64,000 nt of DNA, from NCBI GenBank assembly GCA_002049455.2, contig KV918794.1:338125-402124 (forward strand), in the 5' to 3' direction. Positions within the stretch are counted from its first letter, which is position 1. Every line of letters starts with the position of its first letter. Made by a program: the position numbers and the translations under genes. This document shows positions 34,896 to 45,007 of this stretch, one piece after another. Source of the DNA: Porphyra umbilicalis. Its lineage: Eukaryota > Rhodophyta > Bangiophyceae > Bangiales > Bangiaceae. The notes beneath the pieces were generated by a model. It was not told the origin of the DNA and made no database searches. It saw only the letters and a list, made by a program, of their open reading frames with translations.

Positions 34896-35093
34896 GGTGG
34901 GAGTGGTACACGCGGAGTCATTCCGGGCACCGGCACAGGTGCGAGCAGGCGAAGTGTGCGCGCTTGGTAAAAGTGGGGGGGGCGATGACGTCGTCACGTT
35001 GTGTCCGGGTGCGCACTGCGCGCCTTTGCCCGAGACAGGCATTGAAGCGGCCAAAACCGTTCTGTACGCCCACCCACTCGGATGGCCTGGCAG

Positions 35094-35229
35094 TACAGTG
35101 CGTTCTCTTTAAAAGAGACAGCTGATTCAGCTCAATATGAATAAAAAAGTGGCCTACACGGACTGGAATGGAAGACTCGCGACCCATATTCTCTTGTAAA
35201 CCATTCTCTTGTAACGAGAATGCACTGTA
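35094..35229. mobile_element. pogo/Tc1-mariner-type MITE, copy 1
   Basis: A 132-bp element flanked by TA on both sides. The left end is CAGTGCGTTCTCTTT. The right end, reverse-complemented, is CAGTGCATTCTCGTT. It is about 90 percent identical by eye to the copy at 39182-39316. It has no coding capacity. The TA duplication and CAGT ends point to pogo/Tc1-mariner. Confidence 0.88.
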
Positions 35230-35611
35230 GTCGTCTGTCGTCTGAAGAGGCACTCTTTTGTCCATATGTTATTCCACTTCAACGCTCACCTCTTTAGGTG
35301 GGCGATTTCCCGTCCGTTTGTATCGTGCAGATCGCGTCTCTTGCTTGGGTGTCCGGCTTGTTTGATGGCCTGGGGGCTAATGTGTTGCTTGTCGCCGAAC
35401 CTACGAAATATATTTATCGAAGATTTCTTCGATATATGGCTCAGGGCAAAGTCCGACCCGACCACGAGTGCCAGCTGGGATCATCGGTGGTTCATCGCGG
35501 GCTTGGCCATTCGGCCAACATGTTTAGGGGGATCGCCCCGATGGCCATGCCCGGTTGCATTGTCACTCCTGTCTCCAGCACTCCGGCGGGGTTGGGTTGC
35601 ATTGCAGAACC

Positions 35612-35895
35612 CCTGCTCTGGAGCCATCTGGGCAGGGGTGGGGTTGACCCCAGTTTCCCGCACTGCTGCCTTCTTGGGGAGGGGGTGTCTGTGTCTCTGA
35701 TCTGCCGCATTAGAGGCATGCGTGGGGGGATGATGGCGCCTCCACCCCACTGCCAAATCCCTGCTCTGGAGCCATCTGGGGAGGGGTGGGGCTGACCCCG
35801 GTTTCCCGCGCCGCCTTCTGGGGGGGGGGTTCTTTGTCCCTGATCTGCCGCATCAGAGGCATAAGTAGGGGGAAGGAGGCGCTTCCCATACCTCC
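35612..35895 (+). repeat. 148-bp tandem duplication
   Basis: Two diverged copies begin CCTGCTCTGGAGCCATCTGG at 35612 and 35760. They share GACCCC.GTTTCCCGC and CTGATCTGCCGCAT.AGAGG. Both are inside MULE B. Confidence 0.85.
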
Positions 35896-37459
35896 GCTGT
35901 TGGAAGCTCCTCATTTCTGCCGGCACCCCACCTCAGTCGGCTCTGTGTATCCTGGCCAGCGGTCCAGTCACCGCATGGGGAGGAAGCTCAGTGCCTTTCG
36001 AAACTGTGCGCTCTAAGCGGCAGGGGCAGCCATTCTGCAGTCAAGCAAGAGCGAGTCACAGAACCAACTCACAGAGTGGAAGGGGCTGCTTGTTCACTAC
36101 TACCCCACTGTCTTTCTAATCTTGCTCTCTGTTCCACCCCTCATACCCAACCGTGTCCAGTCCTACCAACAGCTGGGAGATCACCGTATGCTCAGCCGCG
36201 CGCCTCGTGGCTTCTGCAGCACTGAGGTGAGGTCAGCCATCTTTCCAATGTCGATGATACCTGGCTAGACCAGCCACGATTGTCTGTCGGCAGTGTGTGG
36301 GCAGGAGTCGCCGGGGATGTGCCTTGTCACGTGCAGCTTTGTCGAGACGGACACCGTGAGGTCGAGACCGGCGCTCAGCCTCAATGAAAGCAAACCCACA
36401 CCCTTGCCCTTGTACCGAATGGGGGCATCCCGCTTGGGGCTGGAGGGGAGACCACCACTCGAAACGTATGCTCTGCGGAAACCATGACGGTCACAGCACA
36501 ATTGCCTCGTTCAACTTTACCAGGCTATCCCACCTCATGGATGTCCACCGACAACTCAAGGTCCAAAGCTTGAGTCCTGTCCACCCCCAGACGGGCCCGC
36601 GAACAGTCAGGCATCCGCAGCTTATCCCTGCCTCAACCACTAACCCGCCACCTGATGATGAAGTGATTGCCCGTGGCGCCGCCAACCATGGCATTCTTCG
36701 GTCGGTGTGTGTCTGGTGTCAGAGTATCGCGCTGCTCCCCTGTTCTGTCGATGAGCTGACCTGACCTCGACCGGCACCTTCCCCCACTCCAGTGTCACTT
36801 CGCCCGCTCTGGCCACACCCAGTTGGTGGCAGCTGTTCGTGTTGTAGCTGTGAGGGAGCTTCGGTACCCGCCACTTAGCAGCCTGGCCTGCACGCGCCAT
36901 GGGGTACGGTTCGTACCGCGTGCTGGTAGAGGGTAGACTCATGCTTTGGGAGAAGCGACTCAGTGCCTGACGGAGGGGGATTAGCTCTCTAATTTCGGGG
37001 GTGTAGGCTCTGAGTGGCAGGGGCTGCGAAGGCCATCTAACCGGGTTGGTATGACCATGTCGGTCCAGCCTTCCTCTTCCCTTTTAGTAGTCAAGTAGAA
37101 TACACAGACAAAGAACCGATGGGTATGTAGAAAAAAAAATGTAATGGACAGCAGGCCTCAAGACCGGGCGACTAAAACAATGGCGTGTCCCAAGTGCCTA
37201 CTCATCAACGGCGTCGTCGCCGTCGCGCACGTCAGGAAGAAACGCGCAGCCGTCTACAGCGGTCAAACTATCAACAAACAGCGCAACACCCATGCGCCAG
37301 GGGAAAAGCATGGAGCACAACGAGAACAGCAACCACACTGGGCGCTGATGCCGGCGTCGCAGGCAGCACGGGGAAAAGCAGCGGGGACCACGACGAACGG
37401 CACAACGGAGGGATGGCACTCTGCTTGGCTGACTTGCCCAGATCGGGGGGCCGCCCACA

Positions 37460-38216
37460 GGGTGCGTGCACGCAGGTGCCGCAGTCGAGTGCTGCCGCCA
37501 AATGGCGGGGTGTGGCCCACAGAGGCCCCCACTAGAAATATGGGCCAGATATTATTAGCCCGAACATTTCGGGCTCGCGATTCTGAACGGAAAGCCCACA
37601 GGGTGCGTGCACGCAGGTGCGGGGGCTGAATAGGGGGGTGTGGCCCACAGTGGCCCCCGTGGCAAATACGGGCCAGCAATTATCGGCGGGCCGATTTTAG
37701 GCCCCCATTTTTGGCCGGTGCGCGCGCAAACCGGGCGCGAGCAGGGCGCCCAGAGGGTGCGTGCACGCAGGTGCGGGGGCTGAATAGGGGGGTGTGGCCC
37801 ACAGTGGCCCCCGTGGCAAATACGGGCCAGCGATTATCGGCGGGCCGATTTCGGGCCCCCATTTTTGGCCGGTGCGCGCGCAAACCGGGCGCGAGCAGGG
37901 CGCCCAGAGGGTGCGTGCACGCAGGTGCGGGGGCTGAATAGGGGGGTGTGGCCCACAGTGGCCCCCGCGGCAAATACGGGCCAGCGATTATCGGCGGGCC
38001 GATTTCGGGCCCCCATTTTTGGCCGGTACGCGCGCAAACCGGGCGCGAGCAGGGCGCCCAGAGGGTGCGTGCACGCAGGTGCGGGGGCTGAATAGGGGGG
38101 TGTGGCCCACAGTGGCCCCCGTGGCGAATGCGAACCAGCGATTATCGGCGGGCCGATTTCGGGCCCCCATTTTTGGCCGGTGCGCGCACAAACCGGGCGC
38201 GAGCAGGGCGCCGAGA
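37460..38216 (+). repeat. 154-bp satellite-like tandem array
   Basis: Four nearly identical 154-bp units start at 37601, 37755, 37909 and 38063, each beginning GGGTGCGTGCACGCAGGTGC. A diverged 141-bp unit precedes them at 37460, and a decayed start follows at 38217. Small frames repeat with the array but are not genes. It lies near the right end of MULE B. Confidence 0.95.
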
Positions 38217-39181
38217 GTGTGCGTGCTCGGAGGTGCTCCGAAATGTCCTGTTTTACGTGATATCGGCATGCTCGCTGGGGCCACTTGATAGGTCCGATAT
38301 TCTTGACTACCGGATCTGTGGCTGAGAGCTGTGGTCTAACATGCGTTTTTATCAGCTTGCGAGGACCGGGTTTCCGTTTCATCTGCGATCTGGACCGTAT
38401 CTCGCTCGTCATATGCCCCTTGACACCCCCTTGACATGCCGCTTCTTGGGGGGCTGCTTTGTGTCTGGGCAGGGTCGGTCGGGGGCTGGTGTCTGTGTCT
38501 GGCACGTATCCGGCTGCCCCATGGGCGTCTCAGGGTGGTCTGTTCTGCTGTGACCACAGCGCTCGCTGGAGGATCGTCGTCATTTGATTGGCTGAGTTGG
38601 TTTCACATGGCAAGTTCCCACCAATGTCATGTGAAACTGCGCACGGCCGATTCCTTCACGGGCCCGGACGGCGTCTGCCCCTCTGCCCCCCCCACCGCCC
38701 CGAGTCGCGCGCGGCGACCGCGCGCAGCGACTTTCGGGGTTCGACGCGCCCACGATGACCCGCGGGTGATCGTGCCTGCGCGCCGTCTTCTGTTGCGGCG
38801 GCGCGTCGGCGGCTGCTGACGCAATCTAGCCGCGGCTTTAGGCGACCCGTCGCGCGGCGATCAGTCCAACCCGCCCGCCCGTGCGCCGTGTCGGCCGCCC
38901 TGCCCGCCGTGCGCAGGTGCGCTGCGCGGCGGAGTGACGACTCGTCCTGTGGGCGTCACGCGACGCCGGCGGGCCGCCGCCTCTGCGGTGGCGGCGGCGG
39001 AACCTCTTTCCCCGCCCCACGTTCTCCCCGCCACGGCAGCGTGGCTGTACGTGCCCCCGTGCGCGCTCGCGGCTATGGAGCCGGCCGGCGTGCATGCGTC
39101 GCCGAGCGCGCTACCGCCCTTGATGCCAGGGTATTGCACGCACGTGCCTGGAATGGGCAATCTTGCGGACCGGCCTGCATG

Positions 39182-39316
39182 TACAGTGCGTTCTCGTTTT
39201 AAGAGACAGCTGATTCGGCTCAATATGAAGAAAAAGTGGCCCACACGGACTGGAATGGAAGACTCGCGACCCATATTCTTTTGTAAACGATTCTCTTATA
39301 ACGAGAACGCACTGTA
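39182..39316. mobile_element. pogo/Tc1-mariner-type MITE, copy 2
   Basis: A 131-bp element flanked by TA. The terminal inverted repeat CAGTGCGTTCTCGTT is perfect over 15 bp, and the next bases TTAAGAG/ATAAGAG extend it with one mismatch. It is inserted just outside the ~680-bp repeat copy. It is younger-looking than copy 1 because its ends match better. Confidence 0.92.
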
Positions 39317-40605
39317 GCCGGAAACGGCGATTTCGCCCACAACAATTTGCGCAGCAGAACTGCGTTTCGTCCGGACTGTTATGTTTACACCACCCGAAGC
39401 GCCTCGCCGCGCTGAGAACGGCCATAGCCTTCCCTCAGTCCGGACGCCGCTTGCCTGCGCTTCACAAAAAGTTGCGACGTCAGCATCTTACGGAGGGGAC
39501 TGAGCTACAGAACGACCATGTCGCTTAGAGCACTACCAACAACGTTCCGTTCCGCAAATATTCGCGCCACGTGGCGAAACGTGTCTAACGTGGCACCGTA
39601 TGCGGAAAACCGTGCCACCAGCAACGTCATGTATGCAGAAACGACCACATACGCCGATCTGCGAATTTAGAATCGCCACATAAGTCCAACCGGATATCGT
39701 CTGGGGGGGTTCGGAAGCATTCGGTAATCACGGCGGACCTTCCGCATAGAAGGCCGATTTGGAGAAGGTCGAGCCCGATTCGCGACTGTTCCGAACCCAT
39801 CCGACCCGTTTCAGACGAATCTGAGTGCTGTCGTGTGCTTGAGAACGCCACTCAACGATCGCGATCGTGACCACGTGTGGCGTCTTGGATCGGACGGCCG
39901 GATTTGGTACCGGGCCGTGAGCTGGCCCGTGCCTAACGCGTCACCGTGCACTGGCGACATCGGTCCAGCATTCGAAGCGTAGGGCCGTCTGACAGATATC
40001 CTCTCGAGAGCTTGACAGCGACTCGTCCGAGGCATGCAATGAGGCGTGGACGTACAGGGTGGTGTGACCGCCACACAACAGGAGCTGACTAGTTCTTAAA
40101 AATCGCGCAGCACGGTCCCGTGCGGGCCGGTGGGGCTCCGTCAGAGGAACTGCAGCCGCACCTTGACGGCGTACCAGTTTTCCAGTGGACGCCCCGACGG
40201 CCCATGAGTGGCTGGCCGAGATCCCCGGCTCGACGTGCGAGGACCATCTTCCTGTGGAGGGGCCTGACGCTAGCTGCACCCCTCAGCCGTCCCGATTATC
40301 AGTGAAAGCGATGCATTGATGGCATAGCCTCTCTGAGGGGGTCCGTTGGGCAGGGAGAGGCAGGGCACGGGTGGACCGAGCACCCTCAGGCGACGAGATT
40401 CAGGGCGGGCAGGCGGCGGCCACGTCAGCGCGGCCGAACTCGTCAGCGCAGGTACTGATAACCGTGGGCGGGCGGGCGGTGCCTGCGCGGGGGGGACCGC
40501 ACTGCACTGCACGTTCCGACCTGGGGCGCATGCGTTCCCACCACCGTCGTGGGCACGTCTTCTTCCGCCTGTGTATCTTCCTGGCCATCTCGTGGCCGGT
40601 GCTCG
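39317..40605. other. Upstream flank of the Harbinger transposase
   Basis: Mixed-composition DNA without a supported gene. It should hold the transposase promoter and perhaps the left end of the Harbinger element, but I could not find a clear terminal repeat or 3-bp duplication by eye. Confidence 0.45.
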
Positions 40606-42078
40606 ATGGACCGCGAGGCGGCTGATGACGAGCTCGACCTGGCTGTTTTGCTCGGGGCTCGAGCGCAGCTCAACGTCCGCCGCGCCCTGCTGGCCGTACG
40701 TCACGGCCGCGTGCGCAAGCGCGCAGGAGGCTCCCGCCCAGGTCGCCGCCCTAATCGGCCGCGAGATTTCGACCTCGGTGCGCGCGCTATTATGCGCGAC
40801 TACTTTGGGGTGGATGGGCAGCCGCCAGTGTACGGCGAGGACGCCTTCGAGGAGCGGTTTCGCATGCCGCGTCCGGTGTTCAACCGGCTGTTCCGTGCGA
40901 TTCATGACCAGCCCGGCTGGAGGCGTAGTGTCAACGCCACTGGACGGCCGCAGGCCCACGCTATCCAGAAGGTGTCTGCCGCATTGCGCGTGCTGGGCTA
41001 TGGCGAGCCATTCGACCGGTCGGACGAGTATGTGCGCCTTTCCCGCTCCTCCATCGACGTCTACACGCGCCGTTTGACGCATTTCATCATCGACAAGTGG
41101 GAGTCAACCTACCTGCGACGCCCTACAGACGAGGAGCTCGAGCACATCCTACGACGCAACGCTGCCCGAGGTCTTCCGGGCTGCATCGGCTCTATTGACT
41201 GCACGCACTGGACGTGGGCAAGATGCGCCAAGGCCCTCGCCGGGCAGTACAAGGACCGCAATGGAAAGGTCTCTGTCGTGATTGAGACAGTTTGCGACGA
41301 GGACCTGTACATTTGGCACTTGTTTGTGGGATGCCCGGGGGCGTACAACGACAAGAACGTCCTTGCCGCCTCGCCGCTGATGCTGGACATCAACGATGGG
41401 GTTTGGCCGCCAAGGACGTACAAGTACACCCTCAACGGCCGAACGCGTCGACTGCTTTTCTACGCGGCCGATGCCGGGTACCCGAGGTACGCTATTTTTG
41501 CTTTGCCGCACGCCAAGCCCGACACTCCCAAGCGGCTGGTCTACAATCGCCTTCAAGAGGCTGTTCGCAAGGATGCAGAGCGTCTGTATGCCGTGCTATG
41601 GTCGCGTTGGTTCATCACCAAGTACCCGGCGCGATACATGTCTCTTCCACGCTTGATCAACACCGCAAAAGCAGTGGCCATCCTCCATAACATGGCCATC
41701 GAGCACAGCAGACATGGCTTCATTGCGCAGACGCGGAGGGACGCCGCGGCTGCTGTGCGCGGAGCTGGGAGTGGTGGCTCGCGGAGCAGTGATAGGCCTA
41801 GTGAGGCCTTTACCAAGGATGACGGACCTCGCGGTGACGAGATTTGGGGCGGGCCTGTGACCGCATTGACTGACGACCAAGTCTCTGATGGACGTGGTGA
41901 CCAACGCCCGCCCGTCGGGACAGGCAGGTACATGCGCATGGCCGAGAAAGAGGCCAAGGACGTGAACGCGCACCTGTCTCTTCTCGGCGACTTGGCGGAG
42001 CACGTGTGGGCTGACCGAGGCAGGCTTCTCGCTCCCTATGTGCGACTTCCGCGTAGTAGCACCGCAGCGCTATTCTGA
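40606..42078 (+). CDS. PIF/Harbinger transposase (DDE)
   Basis: A single exon, 490 residues, ATG at 40606; the frame is open slightly further upstream but without ATG. The N-terminal third has FRMPRPVFNRLF and a helix-turn-helix-like region ALRVLGYGEPFDRSDEYVRLS. The RNase H-like core shows D198 in GCIGSIDCTHW, D249 in GAYNDKNVL and E325 in RKDAERLYAVL. These form the catalytic triad, followed by the family signature ILHNMAIE. No stop or frame break is present, so the enzyme may be active. In this superfamily a separate Myb/SANT-like protein is needed for DNA binding and nuclear import, and a candidate lies 690 bp downstream on the other strand. Confidence 0.93.
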   Translation: MDREAADDELDLAVLLGARAQLNVRRALLAVRHGRVRKRAGGSRPGRRPNRPRDFDLGARAIMRDYFGVDGQPPVYGEDAFEERFRMPRPVFNRLFRAIHDQPGWRRSVNATGRPQAHAIQKVSAALRVLGYGEPFDRSDEYVRLSRSSIDVYTRRLTHFIIDKWESTYLRRPTDEELEHILRRNAARGLPGCIGSIDCTHWTWARCAKALAGQYKDRNGKVSVVIETVCDEDLYIWHLFVGCPGAYNDKNVLAASPLMLDINDGVWPPRTYKYTLNGRTRRLLFYAADAGYPRYAIFALPHAKPDTPKRLVYNRLQEAVRKDAERLYAVLWSRWFITKYPARYMSLPRLINTAKAVAILHNMAIEHSRHGFIAQTRRDAAAAVRGAGSGGSRSSDRPSEAFTKDDGPRGDEIWGGPVTALTDDQVSDGRGDQRPPVGTGRYMRMAEKEAKDVNAHLSLLGDLAEHVWADRGRLLAPYVRLPRSSTAALF

Positions 42079-42767
42079 GGGCTTGTTGTTCGTGCGTGAT
42101 GTGAGCAAGTGCATGGCTTTGGCAAACGGTTTTTTTCCCCGTTGGGCAGGGTTTTTTTCCTTGAAGCACTAGCCGTAGGCGTCCATTCGTACGCAACAGG
42201 TTGTGGACAAAGGCGATGAAGTATGCAACAGGTTGTGGACAAAGGCTATGAAGCACAACTACTATCAGAATGTGTGCATCGTATGTGTGAGCCTCCCATG
42301 TATGTGTGACGAGCATGTGGGGCCATGGACTTTGCGCAGCGTGCGCGTCGAGCCGCCGGCGCTCTGCGGCCACTGAGTCCCTAGACTGCTTCTTTGGGTC
42401 GCACGAGTCCGCAAAGGAGTCCCCTACAAACACGTGCATTTGGCTCCTTAGGCGCTTCTGTCTGGAAGAAAGGCAACGGAAACCATGGTACAACGTTGGA
42501 GGAAAAAATCCCTGGAAGGGAAAAAAAAACCATGTTGTTCTTCTACGCGGCGGTCATCGTAGCAGCGCACACTACTCATCGTAGCAGCACAGGTCCGCAC
42601 AAGCAAGCATCGCCACACACACTACAGGCAGGTACAATACAAGCAGAGAGTTCATTATTCAAGTTGGCCACGTACGTGGCCATCGCAAAGACAGCGAAAA
42701 ACACCAGTGGCGTGGTCGTGCACGTGTCCGCCTCGTGTTCTCGGCCAAGATGACCAAGGCCGCCCAG
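42079..42767. other. Convergent spacer inside the Harbinger unit
   Basis: This lies between the stops of the transposase and the SANT-like gene. It has a 32-bp tandem duplication at 42189-42252 and A/T-rich runs near 42130 and 42520. No gene is supported. Confidence 0.5.
42189..42252 (+). repeat. 32-bp tandem duplication
   Basis: Two adjacent 32-bp units differ at two positions. Both contain GCAACAGGTTGTGGACAAAG. Confidence 0.92.
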
Positions 42768-44864
42768 TCAATGTTCTTCTTCACCAGCACTCTCCTCTTC
42801 GTCGGTCTCCGTGTCCCAGTCCATGGAGTCGACGATGCTCGCGTCGAGGTCGATGCCGCCACGGCGAGCCAAGTCCTCGAAGCGCCGTCGCTTGGTCACG
42901 AGGGAGGCGCGGCCACGACTCATGGCCGCACGGTGATGGGGCGGCAGCGGCGGGCGGGAGCCACTGACGCCCTGAGACGTGACGCGGGAGGAGCCACCCA
43001 GCTCGCGGCTACCAGGAATGTCTCTCCCCGCCGGGCCCACGTGCGTGTCGTGGGTGTCACCTGCCTCCTCCTCCTTGTCCGCGTCGTTGCTCAGGCCGCT
43101 GTCGCCAGACGGTTGCGACGCAATAAGCGCCGCGGCCGCCGTGGCAGCCTCCTCAATGGAGCTGGCTGGCGCCGGCGCGATTGCGGACGGCGGGGGGGAT
43201 GGAGCTCGTTGCGAAGAAGTAGCCGCGTCCTCCGCAGCGTGCGCACAGCCAGGAGGAGTGAAGACATTGGCCGCGTCCGCATCAGACACCGACTCCTCTT
43301 CTGAGGATGAAGACCGTCCACCTCGGCACGCTCCTTGCAGTCGACTGCCGCGGCCACGCGTGCGCTCAAGTCCAGCTCCTCGTCCAGTGACACGGCCACG
43401 GGCACATCCGCCGCCACGGCCACGCCCACGTCCACGCCCGCGGTCTCCGGCGCGCATACCACCACGCCCCCCACCGCGGGCACCCCCTCGGCGTGATGGT
43501 GGCAAGGCGGCCGCCACTGCGGCAGCTGCAGCGTCCAACTGGTCCTGCATGTCAGCTTCCTCTTGTGCATCTGGCATGTTGGCATTGGCCGTGGGCTGGC
43601 CATTCTCGTCCTCTTGTAGGCGACGGCGCATCTCTCGCTGCCACCAGAGGCGCCCTTCCGGCGCGTCGGCCGCCATGGGTGACGACCAAAACGCAATGGT
43701 GGCGCGCTGGGCAGCCGACCGGGCAATAGAGTTGAGAGCCGCCGTGTTGGTGATAGACTCGCGTTGCAGTGTCGCCTCCATGCGGGATGACGCCTTGGCA
43801 GCCTTGTTTCCTTGAGGCCGTGCTTGAAACGCACTCCGAGAGCGCCGCTTCAGCTGCTGCTGCCCCCGCGCGTACGTCGAGCTCGTGGGGTCGTTGGCGA
43901 GGTCGTCGTTGTCGTCCTCGTCATCAAAGAGGTCGTACAGTGGGTCCTCATCGCAATGCGCGGCGCCCGTCGCGCCTCGTGCCGCAGATGCCCCCCGCGA
44001 CCCGCCGATGGCGGCAATGGTGGCAGCCCCGCTGAATCGGTCGAGCCTGCGCAGAATCTCCCAATACGGCAGCGGTGCGCACTTGAGGGTGCCCACGTAC
44101 TCGGCATTGAAGCCTTCATAGGGGCTCAGGCCGTTGAACTTGGCAACAGCGGCGTTAACCAGGTCCTTCGGCGTCGGATTGCCGGTCATCTTGGCGTTGA
44201 GGACGGAAACATACGCGTTCTTGAAGCGCTCGACCATAGGGAAGATGTTGTACTTCAGCTCCTTGTCGATGGCCGACGTCAACCGGCCACGGCGCCTCGC
44301 CACCTGTGGCATTGTGTCCGGCAAGCGCTCTCGGAAGCGATTGCAGTAGTCCGACTTGAACACCTCCATGCGTTGGTCGGTGCCAACCTCGGCGTTGAGC
44401 GTGGCCTCGACATAGACGGCGCACAGAACCTCGCGCTCGTCTCGCGTCCACGACACGCCGCGGGTACCCGCGCCGCCGTTGTTCTCGGAAGGTGGGGTAC
44501 CGCGTCGCGGCTCCTCCTCCTCGGCGTGGCCGGCGCCGTCAGTGTCGGACGGCTCTGCAGCAGAACGTACCGCCGCCGAACGTTGCCGGACAGGCGAGTT
44601 GTTGCCAGCACTCGCGTCCTCCAACCCTCCGTCGCGGAGGCAAGCGCGGTGAGAAGGCAGGGCGGGTGGGTGGGTGCGGTTGGCGGTGGGGCGGTCGTCG
44701 TCGTTGGGGGCGGGGGGGTGGGTGCGGTCTGGGCCGGGGGGGTGGTCGTCGTTGGTGTCGTAGTCGGCCATGTTTTGGCCGCCTTGTTGTTGGTCTTGCA
44801 TTGGTTGTTGGTCTTGTGCTTGCCGCGGCGAGCGAGCGATGGGGACGATCTCGTCAATGTTCAT
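42768..44864 (-). CDS. SANT/Myb-like Harbinger partner protein
   Basis: A single exon, 698 residues, ATG at 44864. After a Gln/Asp/Pro-rich leader comes a SANT-like domain with VSWTRDEREVLCAVYVEA and a following VGTDQR...F...RFRERLPDT helix region. This is the pattern of the second Harbinger protein and of NAM-associated domains. A conserved-looking block (LVNAAVAKFNGLSPYEGFNAEY...LKCAPLPYWEILRR) follows. Then come acidic stretches (DLFDDEDDNDD), an RGG box (residues about 455-500) and an acidic C-terminus. It likely binds the element ends and brings the transposase to the nucleus. The assignment rests on the domain pattern and its position beside the transposase. Confidence 0.75.
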   Translation of the reverse strand: MNIDEIVPIARSPRQAQDQQPMQDQQQGGQNMADYDTNDDHPPGPDRTHPPAPNDDDRPTANRTHPPALPSHRACLRDGGLEDASAGNNSPVRQRSAAVRSAAEPSDTDGAGHAEEEEPRRGTPPSENNGGAGTRGVSWTRDEREVLCAVYVEATLNAEVGTDQRMEVFKSDYCNRFRERLPDTMPQVARRRGRLTSAIDKELKYNIFPMVERFKNAYVSVLNAKMTGNPTPKDLVNAAVAKFNGLSPYEGFNAEYVGTLKCAPLPYWEILRRLDRFSGAATIAAIGGSRGASAARGATGAAHCDEDPLYDLFDDEDDNDDLANDPTSSTYARGQQQLKRRSRSAFQARPQGNKAAKASSRMEATLQRESITNTAALNSIARSAAQRATIAFWSSPMAADAPEGRLWWQREMRRRLQEDENGQPTANANMPDAQEEADMQDQLDAAAAAVAAALPPSRRGGARGGGRGGMRAGDRGRGRGRGRGGGCARGRVTGRGAGLERTRGRGSRLQGACRGGRSSSSEEESVSDADAANVFTPPGCAHAAEDAATSSQRAPSPPPSAIAPAPASSIEEAATAAAALIASQPSGDSGLSNDADKEEEAGDTHDTHVGPAGRDIPGSRELGGSSRVTSQGVSGSRPPLPPHHRAAMSRGRASLVTKRRRFEDLARRGGIDLDASIVDSMDWDTETDEEESAGEEEH

Positions 44865-45007
44865 GTCCTGCGGCCTTGGTGTTGGGCCTCGTGCGTGATG
44901 TTGACGTGAGATGGAAAAGCCGAAGGACACGAACTCGGGCTTGGGGAAGACGGGCACAGCTGCGGGAAGGACAGCCAGGAGTACGGCCAAAGTTGAACGA
45001 GGGCAGG

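Larger units (their letters stand above)
33726..38659. mobile_element. MULE-like DNA transposon B carrying a gene fragment
   Basis: This 4934-bp element is flanked by the direct repeat GGGCCCGGA (33717-33725 and 38660-38668). Its terminal inverted repeats run about 60 bp. Both have GAGGTAGGA-like tips, then CAGTTTCACATGACATTG and GTGTGAAACC/ATGTGAAACC with few mismatches (33747-33787 against 38599-38639). The sister repeat at 51708-51716 has a single GGGCCCAGA at the same point, an empty site. No transposase was found. The interior holds a WD40 gene fragment, a nested MITE, a 148-bp tandem duplication and a 154-bp tandem array. Confidence 0.9.
33508..39131 (+). repeat. ~680-bp inverted-repeat element, copy 1, split by MULE B
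   Basis: Two blocks, 33508-33725 and 38660-39131, align end to end with the reverse complement of the intact copy at 51246-51923. The ends start CCCTGGCCTTTAAGG and, from the other side, CCCTGGCATCAAGG, giving short terminal inverted repeats. Similarity continues about 20 bp past the right end. The 4.9-kb MULE B lies between the blocks. Confidence 0.85.

Noticed and set aside
37711..38095. Repeated 76-codon frames in the tandem array
   Set aside because: They recur exactly with the 154-bp unit and lack any sign of selection.
37460..38216. Possible CRISPR array
   Set aside because: The units are 154 bp, contiguous and without unique spacers. This is a simple tandem repeat in a eukaryote.
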